Shown here in pieces: positions 10,317 through 21,151 of a DNA stretch of 64,000 nucleotides. Source of the DNA: Prillingera fragicola (Eukaryota; Basidiomycota; Tremellomycetes; Trichosporonales; Trichosporonaceae). Within the stretch, counting starts at the first letter, position 1. Every line of letters starts with the position of its first letter. The position numbers were made by a program, and so were the translations under genes. The DNA is taken from positions 1,736,001 through 1,800,000 of the forward strand of contig BEDY01000001.1 of assembly GCA_002335605.1 (NCBI GenBank), written 5' to 3'. The notes below the pieces were generated by a model. The model was not told the origin of the DNA, did no database searches, and saw nothing but the letters and a program-made list of their open reading frames with translations.

Positions 10317-12864
10317 GGATATGCAATCAAGTCGGGTCCGGAAAATCAATAACATTACTTACCGCATACTCATCCGCCCGAGTGAAGGGCTCTTTTGAGA
10401 CGGACACACGAACTCTGACACCAATCAGTGTGAGAGCTGGTGGGTCCTTTTCAAAAGAGCTCTTTGGCTCGCCACCTTAGCGTGGTGATGAGTTGGGCCT
10501 GCGTGATAGCTTGGCTGTTTCTTCCTGGCTTGACACCCAGGGGTGGACAGGGTGGCCCCTCAGATTCCACATCTCTTCGGCAGGCGGCTGCTGCGACGTG
10601 CGAAGCCGTCAACATTTTCGGCGCGCCTGCTCGTGACATCCAAGCATGTCTCGGTGACTTGCCCTGGACGAGAGATTTCGAACAGTCGCCCAAAGAGTCT
10701 TCTCTCAAACCCCTCCCTCGTGCTCAGTCACCCACGCAGGCAGGGAGCTGTATGATCCCATGGTTTCGCTGGGGTTCAGCCGCTTTGTAGCCGAGTATAT
10801 TTGTCTCCATGTGGCCTGCTTCAGTAACGGTGAAGCCATGCAGAGTAGCTTCGGGGACACTGCAAAACCATGGCACCGAACACTGGCACAACCCAATCGT
10901 TGTCGTCCACGATGGTTCACTAGTGGGCAAGCATGGTGCAAGACTTCCTACTGCAGCTAATGATGTGCTCGGACTTGATACTGGCTAGTTCGCGATGCTT
11001 CTGATGGGTCCAACAGCTCGAGAAATGGGCCATCCAAGCGGCTAAAGAGATATCTGCCAGTCCAGAGGCTTCCAGGGAGCTGCGAAGGGCAAAATATGTT
11101 GCTTGCAGTCTGTATATCGAGGTTCGTTGTCACAGAAACCCGGGGCACATTGTGCACGTGAAGTGGGTTTGATGTGTTGCTTCCTGGGCTGTCGCGCCCA
11201 GCCTCCCAGCGCAAAGCAGCTAGGGTCTGATTCGTTGGGGAGAACCTTGCTGTGGGCAGCTTTTGGCACAGACGATGAGGGACGGCTACCCACGATCGGC
11301 TGAAGGGATACCGGGCTGTCGATCCATAGTGGCCAGCAGCGCTGCCAGATGTCGGCATGTCGTATGTCCACCGATGACGAACTTCCACGTAGAGCCCTGG
11401 AAGAGTGAGCGCTAGGACGAAGGGTAACACTCACACCATCACAAGCCCGCAGACGAGCTCTGGCTGGCGACTATTACCGTCCACCAGGAGCTCATGGTCT
11501 ACAGGCGCCGTTCCCTTCATGTGGCATCAATCATGATGTCAACTTTGACTCAGCCACTCCTCTCGAGATTTCGAGAGGAAGGGGTGCCTCCGCAGTGCCT
11601 CGCCGTCGTTCGTCTCCTTGAGGACGCCCAACAGCAACTCCACATTCTTCAATGGCATTCGGTCCTCTGTTACGACAGGTTGTTCTCGAGGAGCAGGATA
11701 AGAACCTTGCCGACGTATGATGCCCAGCGCACCGCTGAGTTTGCTGCGAGATAGCCAGGTACTGGAACCCAGAATTGTTCCGCCTCTCCTGCCTGGACAG
11801 CGAAGAGCGTTGGATTATGCTTGCCCCCCATGGCTCCCAAGCTCACCAGCGTGGCCAGGTGAAACATGTCGTTGGCTGTCTTTGGACGGCACTGGCGCTG
11901 CCTGGGACAAGGGCCGACGCTTCATTGATTCGAGCACAGTAACAAGCGCAGTAACCAGTTTGAGAAGAAACTAAGATGGGGGCGAGCGACTACAGGATTA
12001 TCTTCGGAGCACCAGACAACTACCACTACTCAGGTGGTCTGTGTTGGTAGGCCGGGCACCCAGATACTCCTCTGTGTGCATTCTTTGTCGTGTCGCTGGT
12101 GTGGCAATGAGGCCGGAAGACATGGAAGCAGCACAAAGAGGGACCAGCCTACCCCTTTATCCCCTGGATCTCAGCGGTTGGGAGAGAGTGCTGACTCCGG
12201 AGTAGCCACAGGCCACAATATGTAGCAACGAAAGCTGGTCTCTTCGCAGACCGACTGTGTCACAAGTACTGCCTGCCAGAGTCGCACACTCGGGTGTTGT
12301 CTCCACCACATAGTGGGGGTTTGCCCGCTCCGCGGCGCCGGCGGGCTGAGCGGAGGGGGAGGGTCTCGAGTCAGTCAACACCCACTATGTGGTGAAGACA
12401 ACACGGGGATGTTGTATGTGAGGTATTCAAAATGAGGTGATGGGAGGGGAGGGGTGGCTGATCTTATAGGTTTGCAGTCGACGAAGCGGTGGGCAGGCGT
12501 TGCTTCCCGCTGACTGTGAGGAGTGGCGAGGTGAAAGAAGGATGCAGCAGGAGGGTAAGAAGCTCTTGATATAGCCGAGCAGGTGTCAGAAGCTGTCCAC
12601 GCAGATGAATCGATGAGCTCCACAACAGCGAGACATGCACATTCAGGTGCAGGATCAGCGGGAAGCTCGTGTGGTGTGCCGTGTTGAAGCGACTAGCGTT
12701 GAAGGAACGTGAGACCCACAGTCTTTTGGTCGGCACTCTTCCATACTCGCAAGTCAAGGTCATTCAGTACAAGGCATCAGCATTGCCTATATATCAGTCC
12801 GTGAGTCTGTAGCTCTTATCGTCCGAAACCAGCCTGTTCATACAACCGTTCTCCTTCCTCACCT
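10317..12864. other. Long gap between the two aldolase genes, with possible gene debris
   Basis: No intact gene can be built. On the minus strand several short peptides look protein-like but lie in different frames: 11867-11670 (GKHNPTLFAVQAGEAEQFW), about 11690-11560 (a TEDRMPLKNVELLLGVLKE stretch), about 11510-11430 (VDHELLVDGNSRQPELVCG) and 10930-10724. This pattern fits a decayed gene but could be chance. A strong inverted repeat at 12294-12404 is listed separately. Confidence 0.4.
12294..12404. repeat. Nested inverted repeat (27-bp arms, 25 of 27 paired)
   Basis: Arm 12294-12320 (GTGTTGTCTCC then ACCACATAGTGGGGGT) is the reverse complement of 12378-12404 apart from two bases. The 57-base spacer is very GC-rich and contains its own small hairpins: GCCCGC at 12323-12328 pairs with GCGGGC at 12341-12346, or alternatively CCGCTC at 12325 with GAGCGG at 12348. 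It could be a short non-autonomous transposon, a hairpin RNA or a structured regulatory element. No clear target-site duplication was seen. Confidence 0.8.
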
Positions 12865-13819
12865 TCAGTCCTTGTAATCCTCGCCATCAGCATCAATCCA
12901 CTCATACAACTCCTGTGCCTGCCGATACGCCTCCTCCTCACTCCCTTGTTTCCCGAACACGGCCTCGACGTCCCGATCGCTCAATACCCCAACTCCACCG
13001 GCCGCATCGGCCTCGAGCTGCGACTGGCACAGCTTCTCCAGACGTGCAAAGTAGGCCACGGCCGCATCCACAGTCGAGGCCGCAGTGAGAATCCCGTGGT
13101 TTTGCAGGATGACTCCCTTGCCCTCCGAACCGAGTGCTTCGCAGATCGCCCGCCCCTCGGCGTCGTCCAGGACCACCCCGCCAAACGAATCGTACAGCTT
13201 GACAGTCGCACCATACGTCGCGCCCTCTGTCCATCAGCCCCACACGTTCAAGCCCCGAACCCACCATAGTTGGTAATATCAATATTCCTTCCCAACGCAC
13301 TGAACGCACGCCCATAGAACGAGTGACTGTGCGCCGCAGCGTGGATATCGGGGCGGGTCTTGTGGATGGCGCTGTGGATGGCAAACCCTGCAGCATTGTA
13401 CAGCTGCCCGCCGCCTGGCTTGCCACCCGCGAGGACGTTGCCGTCGTGGTCGATCAGGAGGAGATCCGAGGCTGTTATGTGCGCAAAGGCCGCGCCGTAG
13501 GGGTTGACCCAGAAGGCTCTGCGCGATCAGCACTGCGCCGTTGTGGTTGAGGTGATCAGCAAAGGGACGTACTCGGGGTTGATGCAGTCGCGCACGGTAA
13601 TGTGTCCCGCTACACCCTCGTCGTAGCCCAGTTTGGCAAAGATGCGAAACGCGCCCGCGAGGCGCTCCTTGAGGTGCTTTTGCTGCTGTGTCAGACGTTG
13701 CTCGGGGTATGAGAGCCAAGACATACCATCGCCAGCTTGTCGGCGTCGCGCTCGGCGCGCAGCTTGAGCACCCCGGCGTGGGTCGTTGTCGTGGCTGTCT
13801 GCGTGCCGCTCGTCATCAT
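12865..13819 (-). CDS. Class II aldolase/adducin domain protein (second copy)
   Basis: Four exons (13819-13727, 13685-13573, 13518-13265, 13226-12865) give 273 residues. Key features: GVAGHITVRD near residue 55, the FWVNPYGAAFAHITASDLLL strand pair, HKTRPDIHAAAHSHSFYGRA with the HSH metal ligands, and GKGVILQNHGILTAASTV with the third His (NHG). Unlike the first copy it keeps all expected ligands, so it is probably an active metal-dependent aldolase or epimerase-like enzyme. The C-terminus is an acidic, Glu-rich helix. The two copies share family but not close sequence, so they are not a recent duplication. The substrate is not predictable. Confidence 0.87.
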
Positions 13820-14581
13820 GTATACCTCTGTTCCGGTCGACGTCAAAGAGGGAAGCTAGAGGTTGGCAGTGGGCAGTCATATGAGAAGGGGAAGCTCGGT
13901 ATTCTCGGACAAGACCGGTGCCTCGTGCCGCCACCACTGGTCATCAACTTGCCGATGTCCGTCTGCATGCCGAGCTCACTACTCTTAACGTTGCGCAATG
14001 CATCTCATGAGCGGCCTGATCAAGCATGGCCCAACAGTACGGCCACACCAAGGACACGACATGCCCGGCGGGCGGACTGTCGCTGCGCCGATTGCCAGCT
14101 ATGCCTGGCTCGTCAAAGTCTTGGCATGCTCAATTTGCTCCACGACCAGCTCTTTTTATAAACCGACTTCAGCACATTCAGTGTAGATGGCGGGGGAAAC
14201 ATACTGGACCGCAGAACAAAAATAGGGCTTGCTCCAGTGCGTTTCTCAGATGTGCATGGCTGTGGGTGTGTGCGGCTGCAGGTTGCATGCCTGGGAGGGA
14301 AGGAAAGGGTTCGCAATGACATGGCCTAAGCGGAGCCATTGATGGGTACTCCTTTCAGTTGCCAGCCATTGCGTGCGATTGAAGGGTTGACTCGAGTAGG
14401 AGGTGCTGCTTGCTGTGATACTGCTGTAGGCTACGAGCGCGAGCACCTTCCTCCCAGAAGACCACTGCCGCAGCAAGTGCTCTCTGCACTTCACACATCC
14501 ATGCCAAGCCCAGATCTGCATCGTCAAGGACGATCACACAACTGCGCCCAACTCGCCCACCCCAACAAAGTTTACGTAAGG
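13820..14581. other. Intergenic region between aldolase gene and tRNA
   Basis: No convincing coding frame. The first few hundred bases should hold the promoter of the minus-strand aldolase gene. Nothing else is recognisable before the tRNA. Confidence 0.5.
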
Positions 14582-14668
14582 GGGCGTGTAGCTCAGTTGG
14601 TAGAGCGTGTCATTAGCATTTCATTAGTCTATTTGACAAGGTCTTTGGTTCGATTCCTAACTCGTCCA
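14582..14668 (+). tRNA. tRNA-Ala (AGC) with a 14-nt intron
   Basis: Acceptor stem GGGCGTG (14582-14588) pairs with CTCGTCC (14661-14667) with the G3:U70 pair that marks tRNA-Ala, and a T6/T67 mismatch that I also recall in yeast tRNA-Ala. The D arm is GCTC...GAGC. The anticodon stem TGTCA/TGACA encloses TTAGCA, giving anticodon AGC at 14615-14617. About 14 bases (14619-14632) after position 37 are the intron. The B box GGTTCGATTCC is at 14647-14657 and a T7 terminator at 14678-14684. One T-stem pair (T51/T63) is mismatched. Discriminator base is A. Confidence 0.9.
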
Positions 14669-14677
14669 TTACAATTC

Positions 14678-14684
14678 TTTTTTT
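14678..14684 (+). terminator. RNA polymerase III terminator (T7)
   Basis: Seven consecutive T residues begin 10 bases after the tRNA-Ala discriminator base, the usual polymerase III stop. Confidence 0.85.
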
Positions 14685-15086
14685 GGCTCGGTGAGCGAGT
14701 TTGAGTGCATAGGACATCCCAGTTGACATGCATTGGCATAGTTCAAAGTCTTGGGCATATGCTCAGCCCTCTAAATCTAGGAATTGGGAAGGATTGGGCA
14801 AGATAGAGGCTTATGGTCACGGGCACATAGTGGTGGGTAACACTGTTGGGGACAAGGTCCTGGAGCTTGGAATCATGAGTGGATATACAGTATGTACCGG
14901 GTGAGCTTGAGTTAAACTCAGTGTCTACTCAAGGTTGGGCATTGCGTTGGTCGTTCGAGTGCTGTGACACCGTTGATGATACTAGGCGCCTCTTTGGTGA
15001 GTATGTGAGCCACATATAGTCAGCCACTCCTTTCGTCTCAATGTTATGTGCAGCACCGCACCACCATCTATGCTGCATATGCGACC
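14685..15086. other. Intergenic region
   Basis: No gene, repeat or structured element is visible. It separates the tRNA from the 3' end of the next minus-strand gene. Confidence 0.5.
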
Positions 15087-15858
15087 CTACTTGGCCTCCT
15101 CCTTGGGCGCCTCCAGGGCAGCCTTATCCGCAGCCTCCTTCTTCGCCGCGTTCAGCCTCTTGAGCTCCTCCTCGGTGATGACGAGCTCGAACGCGTTTCC
15201 GACAAGACCACCGTACATCGAGGTCGTCGGCCTGTCCTCTGCCACGGGCGAGCGGTCCTCACGCTGGCCGTAGGTACGCGAGAAGACCAGCCCCTTGTCG
15301 GCGCTGACGACGAGCCAGCGCGGGCCGTTGGAGAGAATCAAGCTGCCGCCACCGGCATGCGCGAGGGCGCCGCCCTCCAGCGCAAAGTTGTACATCTGGT
15401 AGTGTTTGTCGTTGGGGCCGACCTCGACGCCGTTGGCGCGGTAGTGCATCGCATTGTCCTTGACGTAGGACACAAAGTTGCCGGCCTCGGTGGCCGCGTC
15501 AAACGCGTCCATGTCGTCGTCGGTTAGCGTGGTGTCGACCATGGCGGCCGAGGCAATCTCGTCAGAGCCGGGAACACCGTTGCGCTTCGACATGATTGCC
15601 CAGGTGTACTTTTCGCCCTCGAGGGCGGCGGGGTCGATGCCAGGGCGGCCGATCACCGGCTGGTTGGAGCGGAGCGAAAGGGTGATGCCCTGGGGCAACT
15701 TGTTGGTGAAGGCGGGGGCGAGGAGAAAGGCCTCAACAATCTTAGGGTGCTGGAGATTGTTGAGAATGTCCTCCATCGAAGGTGGGGCAGCGGGGGGATG
15801 GACGGTTGTGGGCTGCGAGAGTCAGTGGAGGTTGGAGAGGATCACGAACCTCGGACAT
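15087..15858 (-). CDS. Hypothetical protein, 244 residues
   Basis: Family not recognised. Two exons: a 9-nt first exon (ATG TCC GAG, 15858-15850) and 15812-15087. The short first exon was chosen because it splices in frame, and an in-frame ATG at 15776 is the alternative start. The protein has a Pro-rich N-terminus, a globular middle rich in Asn, Gly and aromatic residues (FALEGGALAHAGGGSLILSN, ADKGLVFSRTYGQRED) and a charged C-terminal helix rich in Lys, Glu and Ala. There is no signal peptide, membrane segment or catalytic motif that I can name. Codon composition and length argue for a real gene. Confidence 0.65.
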
Positions 15859-16383
15859 GGCGGCGGGTTGTGGTGGGGTTTGCGGGGTGGGAAAAGCTGG
15901 AGATGAAGTGTTGTACAGCTGAGCTTTCAGACTAGGAAATCGAAAAAGCTAGTGCACTGTTATTAGCTGGCCGAGATGAGTACAGATGGAGTCTAAGAGC
16001 AAAAGTTGGAGACAAGATTCAGCAAAAGAGTAGAGATTCAGGCACGAAATGTGGGGGCCCAGATTTTGATTGTGATGTTTGTCATGAAGCGATGTGCTAA
16101 TGGTGCAGAGTGTATGCATCTCTGTGATCTGTGAGGCCAAGACAGCTCACTGGTGGTCGTTCTGATGTCTCTGAGGTTCTTGATAAGGACAAACGCGGAG
16201 TTGACGGGGGACATTCACGTATTTCTCATCCAATTCTTTTCTAATCCGGACTCAGAAGCTCAGTATTAACGGAGGCATAATTTGTAATGCCATTAATAAT
16301 CAGACCTCCACACTGTCGTCACCATCTAAAGTCTCCTCCTCCTCATCAACAACGCTCTCAAGCTGCACAAACTCGTCACAGCG
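15859..16383. other. Divergent intergenic region
   Basis: Relatively AT-rich DNA between two divergently transcribed genes, probably holding both promoters. No coding frame or repeat is visible. Confidence 0.5.
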
Positions 16384-16971
16384 ATGGCCGACCTTACCCC
16401 ACACATCACAACGCACTACACCACTGTCCCAGCTCCGTTTCCCGGTGCGCCAGCCTTCGACTTTCACCTCACACGGCTAAAGGACACCCTGTTCGTATGG
16501 GTCGGCACATCGTCAGTGTCCGGCGCAGCCGACGGACCAGACGAGGACGCGCGTGCGTCTACTTCTGGAAGCAAGAAAGTTGCAGGAGAGTGGGCTGTCG
16601 CGATGCCAAGTCGAGGTGTGAGCATCGTACTACATTTCTCGTCGGCATTGCCGTGCGCGCGCTGACAAGCCACAGAACATTCCTGCAACAGCCACGCCGC
16701 TCTTCCGATCAGGCGCGACGGATACTGCGCTCCCGCTGTCGCAGCGTCTCGGTGAGTGTGCTTTGAGGCACTGTTATCATTATCGTACGAGCTAACGGAC
16801 GTAGCAAAGCGCTTCCCGTCCAACCAGGTCCACCTGTCGCTCGCGCTTCCTGCGAGCCTTACGGCCCCGCAAGGGCCGCAGCTGGATCCATACGCGAGCA
16901 AGGCTCTGCTGGTGATGGAGAAGAAGCTCGGCACGTGGCTTGTAGAGGTGCTTGGCCAGGAGGCGGCCTAA
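16384..16971 (+). CDS. Proteasome assembly chaperone 4 (PAC4/PSMG4-like)
   Basis: Small chaperone expected to work with PAC3 when the 20S alpha-ring is assembled. Three exons (16384-16617, 16676-16751, 16805-16971) give 158 residues, close to the family size. Visible family signs in order are FDFHLTRLKDTLFVWVG, WAVAMPSRGNIPATATPLF, a short SGATDTALPLSQRLAKRF link and the C-terminal KALLVMEKKLGTWLVEVL helix. An acidic low-complexity insert lies at about residues 45-65. Introns are 58 and 53 nt. The call rests on this order of motifs; yeast Poc4 is too divergent to compare by eye. Confidence 0.75.
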
Positions 16972-17361
16972 GTTGGTTCGTGCGCAACGTAAGCGACGGC
17001 GGCCTCGGTCGAGCCGCTGGTTCGTTTCGGAGCGCATACGGAAAAGCCGAATGTACTCGGTTTGCACATCGTATCATGTATACGCTTACAGTCATAGAAT
17101 GCATGTCGCATATGTGTGTAAGTGGATGTTTTGAGCATGGTACGACTGGTTGCTTTGGGAGCGGCGCTGCATGGAAGGTTGGCGCGGCGCGTCATTGCTG
17201 AAATGTCTGGGTTTTGGTGCTGCGCCTTTTGAGTGGGTGGTTTGAGTTTGTTTTTGCTGTCTCCTCATCGTCCGATCCGTTGGTCGCTTTCTTACACACC
17301 CACCTACATATAAACAACGCCTTTGGACACCCGCGCTCTGATCTCTGCGCATCCATCCATC
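16972..17361. other. Intergenic region with ERG24 promoter
   Basis: No gene. The right end holds a TATAAA at 17309-17314, 48 bases before the ERG24 start. Confidence 0.5.
17309..17314 (+). promoter_or_regulatory. TATA box of the sterol reductase gene
   Basis: TATAAA lies 48 bases upstream of the ERG24 ATG in an otherwise GC-rich region. Confidence 0.5.
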
Positions 17362-18828
17362 ATGTCCGAGGCCGCGATTGACCCCGGAAACGGCGAGGTG
17401 CAGACGACAATCACCGCGACGACCCACGTCACGCTGCCCGCTCACCCTGTGCCCAAGACCTATGCCGAGATGAACCCCCGTTCCAAGGCCACCGAGTTCT
17501 TTGGTCCTGTCGGCGCCGCATTTGTCACCGTCTTCACGCCCCTCACTGCCTATGCGCTCTTTTACGGCTGTAACGAGGTGACTGGGTGCGCCGTGCCCGG
17601 CAGCTTGGTCGACGGCTGGACGTCTCTCATTAGTTTTGACGGCTGGCCTAGCTCTGCCGGTGCCCTCTGGGACTGGAAGGCCGTTGCAGTCTATCTCGGT
17701 TGGTACTCGTGGTGCATCGCATGCTGGGTTCTGCTTCCTGCAGACTGGATCGAGGGCAACCTCCTGCGCGACGGCACAAGGCAAAAGTACAAGATGAACG
17801 GTGAGTACAGACGTTGCAAGCATTGCTGACGGCAGGCCTCTGGACCATGTTCCTGACTCTGGGCGTTGTTGCCGGAGTACTGGCGCGCCCGGGTGGGATT
17901 ACTGCCTTCACCTGGCTGTACGACCACTGGGTGCCGCTCGTGTCCGCGTCGATTGCGATGGGTGTGTTCCAGGCCACGTTCTGGTACATCAACAGCTATC
18001 TTTCGGGCGAGCTGCTTGCTCTTGGCGGCAACACGGGCATCTTTATCTACGACGTGAGTACATCATTGTGTGCGCTGCTGATGCCAGTTCTTCATCGGCC
18101 GTCCTTTGAACCCCACGCTGCCCGGCCTGCCCAACTGGGACTTCAAGTCGTTCAACGAGGTTCGCCCCGGAATCCTGCTCTGGGTCCTTCTCAACATCTC
18201 TTGCGCGTGCGAGCAGTACGTCCGCCTCGGCGCGGTCTCGGACAGCATGTGGCTCGTGATCGCGTTTGAGGGCTGGTACGCCATGGACTGCATGCTCGCC
18301 GAGCCTTCAATCCTCAACCAGATGGACATTACCACCGACGGCTTTGGGTTCATGCTCGCATTCGGCGACCTCACCTGGGTGCCATTCACGTACGGTCTCC
18401 AGGCGCGTTTCCTCGTCTTCAAGCCCGTCCACCTCGGCTGGGCCGCGTGCGCTGCCATTACCGCCCTCGAGGTGACTGGCCAGTACATTTTCCGCGTCAG
18501 TAACAGTGACAAGTCCAACTTCCGCAACGGCATCAACCCCAAGAACCTCACCTCGATGGAGACGGCCCGCGGCACAAAGCTCATCACCTCGGGCTGGTGG
18601 GGCCGTTCCCGCCACCCCAACTACTTTGGCGACTGGCTCATGGCCTGGGCGTGGTGCCTCCCCACGGGCTTCCAGACCCCCATCACCTACTTTTACGTCG
18701 TCATGTTTGGCGTCCTCCTCGTTCACCGCCAGACGCGTGACGACGAGGCCTGCAGGAACAAGTACGGAAAGGACTGGGACAGGTACTGCAAGCTTGTCCC
18801 CTCAAAGATCATCCCTGGCATCTACTAG
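17362..18828 (+). CDS. ERG24: Delta(14)-sterol reductase (C-14 sterol reductase)
   Basis: ER membrane enzyme of ergosterol synthesis that reduces the C14-C15 double bond left by lanosterol 14-demethylase, using NADPH. Three exons (17362-17800, 17836-18053, 18088-18828) give 465 residues. N-terminal family signs are EFFGPVGAAFVTVFTPLTAY, YGCNEVTGCAVP and LPADWIEGNLLRDGTRQKYKMNG. The middle carries FFIGRPLNPTLPG. The C-terminal signature SGWWGRSRHPNYFGDWLMAW is followed by DDEACRNKYGKDWDRYC and IIPGIY. Many hydrophobic helices agree with a multi-pass protein. The N-terminal half fits ERG24 better than the related ERG4. Both introns are 34 nt. Morpholine antifungals act on this step. Confidence 0.93.
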
Positions 18829-18917
18829 ATTCTGGTCTAGTGTGTCGAGCAGCTCGACAAGCCACCCACGGATTCGGGCTCGCGCCTGAAGACACTCTGT
18901 GTATCGCCGACCCCATC

Positions 18918-18941
18918 GGATCTTGGATCTTGGATCTTGGA
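18918..18941. repeat. Short tandem repeat (GGATCTT), 3.4 copies
   Basis: Three perfect consecutive GGATCTT units plus a partial fourth, in the short region between the convergent ERG24 and Kar5-like genes. Confidence 0.8.
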
Positions 18942-19055
18942 CGATCGCAACCAGTAGTGTATACCCCGTATGCTATCGTGACTAATCGCGCGGCTCGTAG
19001 CGCCGGCCGGGGGTGCATGACTAAATCTGTAATATACACTGATTCGTCCTAATGG

Positions 19056-21151
19056 CTAAAGGCCCTCGGAGAAGGCGCGCCTGCGATAAGCCTCGGCGCG
19101 ACGCAGCACCTCCTCATACGGCCGTTCCTCGACGCCTCGCCATTGCCTCGCCGGCGTCCAAGGCTTCCCGTCCTTCATGACTTTGCTGCAAGGTCAGCTT
19201 GTTCGTACCTGGCAACTCGCTGTTCATTTTCCCCCGCTCCTGCCTCGGTCTCGTCCTTGGTGCTTTCCGCAAGAGACACCCACACTCGCTCGCCGAAGCG
19301 CCACAGCCCGCTGTGGACCAGACACCACAGCGACACTGCAGCGGATACCTGTCGTCGTCAGCCGCACCCTTGGCCGAACACTCACGGCCCCATAAGCGCA
19401 CACGAGCAGCATGCGCACGGCATGCGAAAAGCACCACAGGGCGGACGAGAGGACCATCCACAGCGGGCGGTGGGTGTCGGCCAAGTCGTCGAGGAGGCCG
19501 GCTGCGTAGCTCGCGAGACGCAGGGCTGGCGTCAGCGGCAGTGGGTGGGGGTGCTCACGTGGCAAGCTCCAGGTGGGTGACCAGCTGAGAGTCTGTAAGC
19601 TGGCGTTGAAGTTGGCCAGGGCGCTGTTCAGCTCGGTCGACAGTGATCGTGACGCGGCGGTGAGTAGTTGCATCGAGTCGCTCATCTCTGTGTGGAGCGT
19701 CTGATTGTTAGCGAGGCTGGGGGAGGACGCACCGAGAGGCTCTGAGCGGTATCCATTGAGCTCTGCAGGGCGGGGGAGAGGCGTCGGAGGGTGATGCCGA
19801 GCGTGCGGGCTGTGTCCTGTGCGTGGGTTAGGTGGGTCTCGACTGTCGTGCCCAGAGTGTCCAATGTCGCCTGGCGTCAGCTGTGCACAAGTAAGGTCAC
19901 ATGCCATTCGAGAGAGTGAGTGGTTGTGGATTGCCTCGGCGCTGGTGTGGGACGCTGACATCAGATGAGCCAGTGCATCGTGCATGCCTTGTCGATGGTG
20001 AGCGAGTTCGGTTGCATGACCGTTGACGGCTTTGCCGAGGACGGATGCTAGGTTGTCGGCAGCGCGGTCTTGCTGGATCTCGAGCTCGTTGCGGAGGCGA
20101 GATACGGCATCCCTGTGGGCTTCGTCAAGGCCGTGCGCGAGGTCCTGCCAGAATGACGCCTGTCCAGAGGAGAACATTTGGATCTTGGCTTCCAACTCTG
20201 ACCCTGCAGCACGCTGCTGCGCGGCATCGGCATGAATGTCTGCAAGAAAGGCTTGAGCTGATTGAGAAACCTGGCGCAAGGTCTGTAGTCAGCTCAGCCG
20301 GATACGGGTGCCCACCTCCAGCTGGTCTTCCATGAGCTGCCTCCGTTTCTGATCCGCCACCGCACGCTCTGTCTCGGCATGCCGCAACGCGGTCAACAGG
20401 GCGACCTTCTGGAGGGTGGCGTTAGCGTAAAGCTCGTGAGCGAGTTCTGCGGTCAGCCAGGTTAGAGGAAGGGACATGCTTGTCTGGCGCTGCTTGGTGA
20501 GGGAGAACCACAGTTGCGCTGGCGTCAGCAGCGGTTGTGGTACAGGCTCACTAGAGTCGCTCAGGTAGGCATTGTAAGTCGTCCAGTCTTGGGGGCTGCG
20601 ATGAATTGCTCTATCGGGTTAGGGGGGTCAATGGCAAATGCTTACTCCAGACACTGTGCCCTCTGCTCATCGCTCATCTGCATTTGATGAGTGCCCCCAT
20701 CCGCCTCTCGCGCCCTAGTGGTCCACGGGCTACATTCCTTTGGTGGCGTTTGCAGCGCCGACGCCATTGCACAAAGGGTAAAGGAGATTGCCACTGTCCG
20801 TCAGTGCCGCAATGGCCGAGGCTCACCATCGCTCCTTTCTCCATCATCTAAGGCAATGGGATCCCTATCGGCTGTGTGCTTCAGGGAGTCGACAATCTCA
20901 GAGTGACATTGCGATTTGCTGGCGCGCTGAACGAGGTCTGGCCGTCAGTTTGGCTAGTGGGGGAGGGAATACCTTTGCCTAAGATTGCGAGAGACTCTAG
21001 TTCTGAGGCGTTGAGTTCTGATTTGAAAGGTTGGATGGGTCAGTAGGTCATACATACCTATGTCGGAGGTGGCCTCTGGGGGAAGGAGGAGAGAATGTGC
21101 AGATGTGAGGAGGAGGAGAAGGGCAAGGGCATGAGCTGTGAGCATGGCCAC
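19056..21151 (-). CDS. Nuclear fusion (karyogamy) protein, Kar5/Tht1 family
   Basis: Expected ER/nuclear-envelope protein needed for fusion of nuclei after mating. About nine or ten exons with introns near 35 nt. Order of features: signal peptide (MAMLTAHALALLLLLTSAHS), SELESLAILGK, a cysteine-bearing module with SQCHSEIVDSLKH, DVAISFTLCAMASA, PPKECSPW and CLEAIHRSPQDWTTYNAYL, then WFSLTKQRQTSM. Next comes a long coiled coil from about QVSQSAQAFLADIHADAAQQ through several heptad-rich exons. The C-terminus has two hydrophobic segments (LASYAAGLLDDLADTHRPLW and MVLSSALWCFSHAVRMLLV) and a charged tail ending RRRAFSEGL. The conserved cysteines, QDW segment, coiled coil and terminal membrane segments match Kar5. 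Exact splice sites near 19200-19560 are less sure. Confidence 0.75.
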
